A DNA stretch of 8,755 bases from T3Sed10-241 sp036796255. Its GTDB lineage: Bacteria > Bacteroidota > Bacteroidia > Flavobacteriales_D > Cryomorphaceae. How positions within the stretch are numbered: position 1 is the first letter of the stretch; the number at the start of each line of letters is the position of its first letter. Positions 1 to 5,631 of the stretch are shown in pieces. The position numbers were made by a program, and so were the translations under genes. The stretch covers positions 1 to 8,755 of the forward strand of contig DAIRDH010000102.1 of the NCBI GenBank assembly GCA_036796255.1, written 5' to 3'. Under the pieces are notes generated by a model. That model was not told the DNA's origin. It saw nothing but the letters and a program-made list of their open reading frames with translations, and searched no databases.

Positions 1-681
1 ATGCAGTGGCTTGCGCCAAAATACCAGTTGACGATCGGCGGCGATTTTGCTTTTGCGACGCTTTTCGCCAATGTGCCGGAGAGCAATTATTTCCAATCGG
101 TAGCGGCGGCCACCATGTACCAGGGCAACTTCGAGGCCATCTACCTGCGGCGTGTGCAGGCTTTGGCTTCCGCCAAAATGGACTACCTGCTCGGCGGTGG
201 TATTTTGGGTACAGGCAACCTGAGGTCAAATCCTTCGCTCTTTAATAATGGTACGGGCATCGAAGCTTTTGCCAACCTCATTTTTGCCGCAAAGGCCAGC
301 CGCGACATATCAAGAAGGGAAGCCAAAACCTGGAAAATCTGGTTCCTCAAAATTAACCCCAAGCCGGTGCAACGCCGCATTTCAGTGCAGGGACATGGAG
401 GCCTGCTCAATTTTAATTACCGCCCGGGCTATGCCTACAGCACCGTGCCCGCCATCGATGGTACCAATACCACGGGCCTTGATTACCAGCTGGCTGAGCA
501 CGCCTGGAAGATGAATGGCTGGCGGCTGGGAGGCCGCGTGGCCTATACCCGCTACACCGCCCGTGGCAATGGGCACCAGCTGAGCTACCACTGGGATGCC
601 CTCTATGCACCGGGACGGTTTGAGCCTTTTGAAATGGCCAGCCACCGCATTGGCTACACCCTATTGTTCAATGCCAAATAA
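1..681 (+). CDS. Outer-membrane beta-barrel protein, C-terminal part (5' end outside window)
   Basis: The reading frame is open from the first base to a TAA at 679-681, giving 226 residues. Although the window begins with ATG, there is no signal peptide at this point, so the true start is very probably upstream and only the C-terminal part is seen. The residues look like an outer-membrane barrel: alternating polar/hydrophobic strands, many Tyr/Trp/Gly/Asn, and a final strand (IGYTLLFNAK) of the kind that closes Bacteroidota barrels. A more basic stretch around residues 99-127 (KASRDISRREAK... KPVQRR) could be a loop. I do not recognise the family. The next gene, an S41 peptidase lipoprotein, starts a few bases after this stop, so the two are probably co-transcribed. 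It could be a porin-like or adhesin/transport barrel; the function is unassigned. Confidence 0.7.
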   Translation: MQWLAPKYQLTIGGDFAFATLFANVPESNYFQSVAAATMYQGNFEAIYLRRVQALASAKMDYLLGGGILGTGNLRSNPSLFNNGTGIEAFANLIFAAKASRDISRREAKTWKIWFLKINPKPVQRRISVQGHGGLLNFNYRPGYAYSTVPAIDGTNTTGLDYQLAEHAWKMNGWRLGGRVAYTRYTARGNGHQLSYHWDALYAPGRFEPFEMASHRIGYTLLFNAK

Positions 682-688
682 CCGCGGA

Positions 689-1696
689 ATGAAGCGAAGC
701 CCCCTACTCTTATTACTCGTTTTCAGTCTGGCCCTCCTGCCCTCCTGCGAAAAAATTCTTTTTGAAGACGACCTCGGCAGCACCGATCCTTTTGTGAATT
801 TCGACTACCTCTGGTCGGAGGTTGATGCGAAGTACAGCTATTTTTCCCTGAAGGAAATTGACTGGGATGCAGCCCGCGACAGCTTTCGCACGCAGCTCGA
901 GCCGGGCATGAGCGAGGAAGTGCTGTTTGCGGTGCTGGCCGAAATGCTCAACGTGCTCCGCGACGACCATGTGAACCTTGTGGCACCTTTCAACACCTCG
1001 CGCTACAACGTCGCCCTGCGCAACCCAGCCAATTACCTCGCGCGCACGGTGGAAGAGCATTACATTCCAAACGGGCGCATCACGGGCGCTTTTGTGCACG
1101 ACATTTTGCCCGGGCACAATGTGGGCTATGTGCGCTATGCAAGCTTTGCGCGCAATGTAAACCGGTCAGCCATGGATCACATCCTGCTGCGCTACCGCAA
1201 TACCAATGGCATCATTCTCGATATGCGCGAAAATGGCGGAGGCTCCCTCAGCAACGTATTCAGGATTTTGGCGCACTTTACCAACGAGCGCCGCCTCGTG
1301 GCTTTTTCCAAAACCCGCAATGGCCCGGGCCGGGACGACTTTGGCGCAGAGACTGAAATATTTGTAAACCCCACAGAAGGCGTCCGCTTCCTGAAACCAG
1401 TGGTGATGCTCACCGACCGGGGCTCATACAGCGCGACCACATTTTTTGCCTTGGCGGCAAAATCGATTCCAAATATCATCCTCCTCGGCGATACGACCGG
1501 CGGTGGCGGCGGCTTGCCCAATGGCGGCCAATTGCCCAATGGCTGGAGCTTTCGCTTTAGCATCACCCAGCTGCTGGATGTAGATGGCAACAATTTTGCG
1601 GAAAGCGGTGTGCCTCCTGATTTTCAGGCGGCCTTTGACTGGGGCGACCTCAGCAACGATGAGATCATTGAAGCGGCGATTGCGCTGTTGGAGTAG
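689..1696 (+). CDS. S41-family C-terminal processing peptidase-like lipoprotein
   Basis: This is a serine peptidase of the S41 (CtpA/tricorn-core) family, predicted to be anchored by lipid in the envelope. I chose the ATG at 689 because it directly gives a lipoprotein signal (MKRSPLLLLLVF then LLPSC, lipid Cys20). An in-frame ATG at 671 would overlap the upstream gene and only add residues before this signal. The protein has 335 residues. An N-terminal helical region (about 35-100) holds the conserved RDDHVNL (91-97). The core (about 142-310) contains GIILDMRENGGG (174-185), the predicted nucleophile Ser248 in TDRGSYSATTFFA, and the LLGDTTGGGGG turn (265-275). No clear PDZ domain is visible; the stretch 100-140 is too short for a typical one. 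It lies 7 bp after an outer-membrane barrel gene, suggesting an operon and an envelope substrate. The 3' end overlaps the convergent transglycosylase gene. The family call is strong; the substrate is unknown. Confidence 0.88.
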   Translation: MKRSPLLLLLVFSLALLPSCEKILFEDDLGSTDPFVNFDYLWSEVDAKYSYFSLKEIDWDAARDSFRTQLEPGMSEEVLFAVLAEMLNVLRDDHVNLVAPFNTSRYNVALRNPANYLARTVEEHYIPNGRITGAFVHDILPGHNVGYVRYASFARNVNRSAMDHILLRYRNTNGIILDMRENGGGSLSNVFRILAHFTNERRLVAFSKTRNGPGRDDFGAETEIFVNPTEGVRFLKPVVMLTDRGSYSATTFFALAAKSIPNIILLGDTTGGGGGLPNGGQLPNGWSFRFSITQLLDVDGNNFAESGVPPDFQAAFDWGDLSNDEIIEAAIALLE

Positions 1697-3167
1697 CAGT
1701 ATCTGTAAATCGCTTGTAGTGCCTGTAACGCTCGAAGATCTCCTCCACAAAAGCGTAGGCCTCTACCCCACGCACATATCCATAGTACACAACAGGGTCG
1801 TTGTAATATTCTGGATAGCTAAGGTTTAAAATCATTTTACCCACGCTTCCCGTCCATACGTTTGGATCGCTGCCTTCCTTTTCGGCGAGGCGCTGCGCAT
1901 CCTTCACATGGCCATAACCGCAATTGTAAGCGGCGAGTGTAAACTTAATGCGGTTGACCGAATCGGGTACGTCCTCAAACTGTCGCCATATCTGACGCAG
2001 GTAATTGGTACCACCCCTGAGGTTTTCAGCGGGATCTTGCAGGTCAAGTATTCCGAGCTCATCGGCTGTGGCGGGCATGAGCTGCATAAGGCCCGAAGCT
2101 TCGGTCCATGCGCTGGCCATGGGGTCAAATTTGGATTCCTGATACACGATAGCGGCCAAGAGGCGCCAATCCCAACCGATGCGCTCTGCATTCATTCTGA
2201 TCAAATCGTCATAAGGACTTATCGCCTGGTTGCTCAGGCTATAAAACTCGCTGTCGACCCGGCGCTTGAAGCCGCTGCTGCTGCGGAAATAATTGTTGTA
2301 GATCACGTGGTAATCCGACTGGGTTTTGATCTCAGCAATCCATTCGTTGATTGCCTCAAGCAAATCATTGGCCTCATGGTGCACCGCCCATGCCATTCTC
2401 TGAGAGAAACTGATGGGCAGCTCTACGTGCAGGTTTGGGAAGTAGCTGGCATTGATGGAGGCGAGGTTGTCGTCTGCAACGGTGTATTTGATTTTATCGT
2501 TGGCCACCATGTGAATGATTTCCTCAGTAGAGAGGTGCCCAGGCAGCGTATCGATGACAATCTCGCCGCCCATCTCTTGCGATAGATTGCGCAAGCGCTG
2601 CATGTAAGACGAATTGCGTCTTACCGAAACGGTATCACCCAGGAGTTGGATGGGATCGTGTATGAGGCTGGCTTGCAGCTTGCTCCAATGCATACTCCGC
2701 CAATTGTCGGGTTTGCGCTGTACGAGTACCTGATGTGATTGGTAGAGGTGGTCGGTGAAGGCAACGCGTTGCTGTCGGTCGGTGGTGATGGTGAGGCCGT
2801 GCGCCACCACATCCACTTCGCCGCTTTCCAAAGCGTAAAGTAGGCTGTCCATGTCGCGCGACACCACGATTTCGAGGTCCAAATCGAGGTGGTTGGCAAA
2901 GCGCTTGAGCAATTCGTACTCAAAGCCCATGGGCTGACCGCGGTACAGAAAGTAGCTTGTGGCGCCATAGGCTGTCATGGCCCTCAACTTACCTCTGGCT
3001 TTGATGGCATTAAGGTCGGCATCAAATTGCTCACCGGCGCTGTCGTCGTCTGAATGGTCATTTTTTGAGCCGCTCCCGCATCCAATCAGCACGGGCAGCA
3101 AGCAAATGACAAACATTTTGCGGAAGCATAAAGCCGACCATCTGTACGTGAATTGCACCTTTTCCAT
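1665..3167 (-). CDS. mltF: MltF-like membrane-bound lytic transglycosylase (SBP_bac_3 + SLT), lipoprotein
   Basis: This is a lytic transglycosylase that would cleave the MurNAc-GlcNAc bond of peptidoglycan, attached to an envelope membrane by lipid. The 500 residues begin with a lipoprotein signal: a basic n-region, a hydrophobic stretch and LIGC with Cys30. Residues about 55-290 match a periplasmic solute-binding domain (SBP_bac_3; GFEYELLKRFANHL at 81-94, GEVDVVAHGLTITTDR at 116-131). Residues about 320-475 are an SLT goose-lysozyme-type domain with catalytic Glu344 in AAIVYQESKF, GLMQLMP (359-365) and AAYNCG (412-417). This order and length are those of MltF. The start at 3167 has a GGAGG-like stretch almost touching the ATG, too close for a normal Shine-Dalgarno; an internal Met18 would leave the signal without its basic n-region. 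The gene follows a small lipoprotein gene after 104 bp and overlaps the convergent peptidase gene by 32 bp. In MltF of other bacteria the binding domain senses muropeptides; here that role is inferred. Confidence 0.92.
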   Translation of the reverse strand: MEKVQFTYRWSALCFRKMFVICLLPVLIGCGSGSKNDHSDDDSAGEQFDADLNAIKARGKLRAMTAYGATSYFLYRGQPMGFEYELLKRFANHLDLDLEIVVSRDMDSLLYALESGEVDVVAHGLTITTDRQQRVAFTDHLYQSHQVLVQRKPDNWRSMHWSKLQASLIHDPIQLLGDTVSVRRNSSYMQRLRNLSQEMGGEIVIDTLPGHLSTEEIIHMVANDKIKYTVADDNLASINASYFPNLHVELPISFSQRMAWAVHHEANDLLEAINEWIAEIKTQSDYHVIYNNYFRSSSGFKRRVDSEFYSLSNQAISPYDDLIRMNAERIGWDWRLLAAIVYQESKFDPMASAWTEASGLMQLMPATADELGILDLQDPAENLRGGTNYLRQIWRQFEDVPDSVNRIKFTLAAYNCGYGHVKDAQRLAEKEGSDPNVWTGSVGKMILNLSYPEYYNDPVVYYGYVRGVEAYAFVEEIFERYRHYKRFTDTATPTAQSPLQ

Positions 3168-3192
3168 CCCTCCGATTGGTTATTTCGCGGCT

Positions 3193-3222
3193 GGAAGATA
3201 TAAACTTTTGCCGTAAGGCCAA
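3193..3222 (-). promoter_or_regulatory. Candidate mltF promoter
   Basis: On the minus strand TTG (3222-3220) is followed after 19 bases by TATCTTCC (3200-3193), a six-of-eight match to TAnnTTTG. It lies 26 bp before the mltF start codon, in the 104-bp gap behind the small lipoprotein gene. If real, mltF has its own transcript; otherwise it is read through from the genes upstream. No terminator was found in this gap. Confidence 0.3.
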
Positions 3223-3271
3223 GACATGTGCAGATGGCAAAGCGGTCAGAACAACCAAATTGGGCTGAAAC

Positions 3272-3838
3272 CTAATTTGCAACATGGGCCCGAAACTGCC
3301 CGTTGCTGACATCAATGGCATTATCGGGATTGCTGAGGGTGCTCACAGAAAATTCAAAAGTACCAGTGATAAATTCGCTTGTATTATCGGTGATGGTCAG
3401 CGTGCCGTTGGCTTCACCCAAGAAGGAAATACCCAATTCCGTATCGGTGTAAATCACGGTGAAGTCTTCATCGTCCTGTTGTACTCCGCCTATGCTGTAG
3501 CTGCCCGGCTCGGGATAGGTCAATGGCTCCGCCTCGGGGCCTTGAAAAAGTTCCAGTTTGAATGAGCCCTGATCGGTGGTATCGGCAGGGTCGGCATCGG
3601 TAAAGCTGAAAGTAAGCCTGTAATTGTCATCCTGCTCAGTGAGGGCCACGATCCCGCTGCCGCTGCGTGTGCCTTGTATAAATCCACTTATCGTAAAGCT
3701 CACATCGGCATCACTTTGTCCGCCGCCGCCAGGGCCGTCATCATCATTTCCGCAAGAGCTCACAAAAAGACCGATGCACAAAAGCACCATCGTGTGGCGC
3801 AACAGGGCTGGTAAGGGAGAGAGTTTCAACGTTTTCAT
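3272..3838 (-). CDS. Small acidic lipoprotein, probably surface exposed, function unknown
   Basis: The protein has 188 residues with a lipoprotein signal (KTLK and Arg14 n-region, hydrophobic 17-27, SSC with Cys29). The mature N-terminus runs C-G-N-D-D-D followed by a Gly-rich linker to about residue 40. Acidic residues just after the Cys are the type of signal that sends lipoproteins to the cell surface in Bacteroidota, so surface display is inferred. Residues 45-188 are rich in D/E and T/S with short alternating beta strands (VSFTISGFI, YRLTFSFTD, SFKLELF) and end with ITGTFEFS...VSNGQFRAHV. That ending resembles a pattern seen in small Bacteroidota lipoproteins of DUF6252-like type, but I cannot confirm membership. 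The gene starts 35 bp after the acetolactate-decarboxylase-like gene in the same direction, so the two are probably one transcript. No catalytic motif is visible. Confidence 0.82.
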   Translation of the reverse strand: MKTLKLSPLPALLRHTMVLLCIGLFVSSCGNDDDGPGGGGQSDADVSFTISGFIQGTRSGSGIVALTEQDDNYRLTFSFTDADPADTTDQGSFKLELFQGPEAEPLTYPEPGSYSIGGVQQDDEDFTVIYTDTELGISFLGEANGTLTITDNTSEFITGTFEFSVSTLSNPDNAIDVSNGQFRAHVAN

Positions 3839-3873
3839 AGCCAGTCGTGATTTGGTAAGTTTTGCGCAAGCAT

Positions 3874-4593
3874 TTAATTGGGTTGAGAGATGGCTGGTAA
3901 ATACAAAGTAAAGAGTCCGCTGTGATAAATTGAATCGAGATGGGCAGAAATCTTGCGATCTGCACTGAGTAAATGAATGTGGATGTACTCGCCCTTGTGG
4001 GTAAAAACACCCTCATGGTGGCGTGAGAAAAAACCGAGTAAATCGGCATCGAAATTTGATTCTGAAAAATTCACCTTGGCCTTGTTGTGGGCCTCGTGGC
4101 TGTGCTGCGCCTCAGTGGTGTCACGCATGATGATATGATAATCCACTTGATTCCATGTAGCCTTGAGCCGAAAGGGGAAAGCGCTGTCCATATCCATGCC
4201 GCGCATCCGGGCAAGGCTGTCCACCAGAAATTGGAATTGTGATTTGTCGGCGATCGAAGTCTCGATGCGCAAGCTATCCCACTGCGCGACGTAAGCGTAG
4301 GCAAAAAATGGAAGCCTTACATACTCATCAATTTCAGTGTATACGCTGTCGCCGCGTAAGGCGCTCACATATGGATTTCCATCGATCACGGTGACTTCGC
4401 CTTGTAAATTTTCGGCCGGGCCGAGACCGTATAAATGCGGTTTCATGAGGAGCGTATCGAGCTTTACATGCGCCGAAAGGTCCGATCCTGTCATTACGCT
4501 TCTCGCCATGCCTGCGGTGTAGACTTCCTGGCTCGAGGCGTTTAGCGCCAAAGCCAGAAATGCTGAGAGGAGGAAGTATCTATTGAGAGGCAT
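3874..4593 (-). CDS. Exported alpha-acetolactate decarboxylase-like protein
   Basis: The 239 residues match the acetolactate decarboxylase (AlsD/BudA) fold from memory of that family. Residues 53-73 (HLYGLGPAENLQGEV...) correspond to the GxGTF-x-x-LDGE region, with Glu66 as the conserved Glu. FRLKATW (141-147) supplies the conserved Arg142. LLGFFSRHHEGVF...GEYIHIHLLSADRKISAHLD (185-220) matches the C-terminal metal site, with His205, His207 and His218 in the family's H-x-H-(10)-H spacing. Known members convert acetolactate to acetoin in the cytoplasm. This one instead begins with a clear signal peptide (MPLNRYFLLSAFLALALNASSQ, cleavage near residue 21), so it is exported. It is odd in three ways: the usual GTF is GPA, a His-rich segment lies at 164-169, and the protein ends soon after the metal site, where classical members carry another active-site Glu. 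Decarboxylase activity is therefore uncertain. It sits 13 bp after the terminator T-run of hpf and 35 bp before a lipoprotein gene. No acetolactate synthase is nearby. Confidence 0.78.
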   Translation of the reverse strand: MPLNRYFLLSAFLALALNASSQEVYTAGMARSVMTGSDLSAHVKLDTLLMKPHLYGLGPAENLQGEVTVIDGNPYVSALRGDSVYTEIDEYVRLPFFAYAYVAQWDSLRIETSIADKSQFQFLVDSLARMRGMDMDSAFPFRLKATWNQVDYHIIMRDTTEAQHSHEAHNKAKVNFSESNFDADLLGFFSRHHEGVFTHKGEYIHIHLLSADRKISAHLDSIYHSGLFTLYLPAISQPN

Positions 4594-4607
4594 ATGGACG
4601 TTAAATT

Positions 4608-4639
4608 AAAAAAGGGCAAACCGCAAATGCGATTTGCCC
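4608..4639 (-). terminator. Intrinsic terminator of hpf
   Basis: Read on the minus strand, a hairpin starts 23 bp after the hpf stop. Its outer arms are GGGCAAA (4639-4633) and TTTGCCC (4620-4614). The stem continues through a U-G wobble into CGCA/TGCG, leaving a very small loop. It is followed directly by six T (4613-4608) and a further AT-rich stretch. On the plus strand the hairpin is not followed by a T-run, so it is oriented for hpf. The next gene's ATG is only 14 bases past the T-run. Confidence 0.85.
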
Positions 4640-4662
4640 GAAAGATATTTTCATGACAAGTT

Positions 4663-4965
4663 TTAAACGCGTGCCTGCTTTTCTTTTTCTTTGATCAGCA
4701 ATATTTTGAGTCGATCGAAGGCTTGCTGCGCCGCCGATACGAAGGAATCAGCCTCTTGCTCTACAAACACGTCCCGCTTGCCTGGCATGAAAAGGCGAAC
4801 ATCTACTTTCTTGTTTCCTTGGGGTGTCTGATCCAATGATTTCATATAAATATCGGCCTTCACGATCCGGTCATTAAATTTTACCAACTTATCGAATATG
4901 GTGTTGATCTCTGCGATGAGCTCAGGGCTCGCTGTGAAGTTTACAGGCTCTATGGTCTTTTCCAT
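4663..4965 (-). CDS. hpf: Short ribosome hibernation promoting factor (HPF/RaiA family)
   Basis: This is a 100-residue ribosome-associated factor of the HPF/RaiA (sigma-54 modulation) family, which binds the 30S decoding channel in resting cells and blocks translation. The sequence shows the beta-alpha-beta-beta-beta-alpha arrangement: strand 3-10 (KTIEPVNF), helix 14-30 (PELIAEINTIFDKLVKF), strands covering about 34-45, 53-61 and 64-71, then helix 72-96 (ADSFVSAAQQAFDRLKILLIKEKEK) with a basic end. Length matches the short form; the extra dimerisation domain of long HPF is absent. The start at 4965 is the only ATG that gives the full first strand. It is followed by a strong terminator, so it is probably monocistronic, and its leader contains a perfect palindrome that could serve regulation. 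Genes of this family are usually stress or stationary-phase controlled. Confidence 0.88.
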   Translation of the reverse strand: MEKTIEPVNFTASPELIAEINTIFDKLVKFNDRIVKADIYMKSLDQTPQGNKKVDVRLFMPGKRDVFVEQEADSFVSAAQQAFDRLKILLIKEKEKQARV

Positions 4966-4990
4966 TGCTTAATATTAAGGTTAACTGTGA

Positions 4991-5009
4991 AGGTTGCAAA
5001 TTGCAACCT
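4991..5009. promoter_or_regulatory. Perfect palindrome in the hpf leader (possible operator or RNA hairpin)
   Basis: The sequence AGGTTGCAA-A-TTGCAACCT has perfect 9-bp arms around one central base. It lies 26-44 bp upstream of the hpf start codon, in the divergent intergenic region. A third related half-site (AATTGCA, 5011-5017) follows at once. It has no T-run on either side, so it is not a terminator. It may be a protein-binding site or a leader hairpin; the binding partner is unknown. Confidence 0.45.
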
Positions 5010-5023
5010 GAATTGCATTGTGA

Positions 5024-5057
5024 CGAAGTTAATAAAGAACTGAGGTGAAACTTCAAA
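5024..5057 (-). promoter_or_regulatory. Candidate hpf promoter (Bacteroidota type)
   Basis: On the minus strand, TTTG (5057-5054) is followed after 22 bases by TAACTTCG (5031-5024), which differs at one position from the Bacteroidota -7 consensus TAnnTTTG. The spacer is slightly longer than usual. Transcription would start near 5017, placing the palindrome at 4991-5009 in the untranslated leader. This is a weak, pattern-based call. Confidence 0.28.
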
Positions 5058-5174
5058 CTAAGTATCAAAAAAGGAATATTTTCGGAAAAATTATGAAGCG
5101 TTCACAAGCGAAAGCAAGGGAAAATTTCAGCCCATGCTGCGAAAGTTTTTTAGAAGAATTATTGACCTTAGCTT

Positions 5175-5182
5175 TAGCTTTT
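5175..5182 (+). promoter_or_regulatory. Weak -7-like motif before the DUF1801 gene
   Basis: TAGCTTTT matches seven of eight positions of TAnnTTTG and would place a start site just before the ATG at 5193, giving a very short leader. There is no convincing -33 TTTG at the right distance, so this is only a suggestion. The rest of 4966-5192 is AT-rich with no gene I can support. Confidence 0.2.
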
Positions 5183-5192
5183 CGCAAAATCA

Positions 5193-5573
5193 ATGGGAGG
5201 TATTAAAAAATTTACTGAAGGCTTAAGCGATGGGCAAGCAACCATCATGGAGGCCCTGAATGCCGAGATATTGGTCCTGCCTGGAATGGAAATGAGGGAG
5301 CGTTATAAGCTGCCATTCTACTACGGTCGCTCCTGGATATGCTACCTCAACCCCATTGGCAAGGAGGCGGTGGAGATCGCTTTCACGCGGGGCATTGAGC
5401 TAAGCAATATGCACGGCGTATTGGATTTTAAGAACAGAAAGCAAATTGCCGGCATTGAGTGCCGGCAACTTGATTTGGTTCAACTGGAACTTATTCGCGA
5501 TACCCTCTATGAAGCCATTGAGCTTGATCGGGAGGTACCGTATAAGCAACCGCGGAAACGGAAAAAGTCGTGA
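5193..5573 (+). CDS. DUF1801 (YdhG-like) domain protein
   Basis: This is a cytoplasmic protein of 126 residues that matches the DUF1801 family: MRERYKLPFYYGRSWICYLNPIGKEAVEIAF at 34-64, then RGIELSN (66-72) and HGVLDF (74-79), then a helix to residue 112 and a basic tail (KQPRKRKKS, 118-126). The domain has a small alpha/beta fold of unknown biochemical role. The length is usual for a single-domain member. There is no signal peptide. The start is supported because it lies just before the first helix and no other in-frame ATG precedes it closely. It is divergent from hpf and convergent with the large outer-membrane gene (58 bp between stops), so it is likely a single-gene transcript. No terminator is obvious after it. 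Confidence 0.85.
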   Translation: MGGIKKFTEGLSDGQATIMEALNAEILVLPGMEMRERYKLPFYYGRSWICYLNPIGKEAVEIAFTRGIELSNMHGVLDFKNRKQIAGIECRQLDLVQLELIRDTLYEAIELDREVPYKQPRKRKKS

Positions 5574-5631
5574 AAGCTTTCTCTTTCGGTATTTGCAAAA
5601 GCGCAACAAACGGCTCAATCATGGAATCAAA

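Noticed and set aside
1514..1543. Two tandem copies of TTGCCCAATGGC, 18 bp apart, in the S41 gene
   Set aside because: They encode the repeated LPNG of a Gly-rich active-site loop; a coding constraint explains them better than a DNA repeat element.
1908..2585. Long plus-strand open frame (225 residues) opposite mltF
   Set aside because: It is antisense to a gene with clear catalytic motifs and shows no domain, signal or sensible composition.
3256..3279. Inverted repeat CAAATTGGG / CCTAATTTG over the stop codon of the small lipoprotein gene
   Set aside because: It has a mismatch on the transcribed strand, is AT-rich and has no T-run, so it is not a convincing terminator.
5093..5206. Small plus-strand frame of 37 residues in the divergent intergenic region
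   Set aside because: It overlaps the DUF1801 start, has no ribosome-binding site or recognisable sequence, and is short enough to occur by chance.
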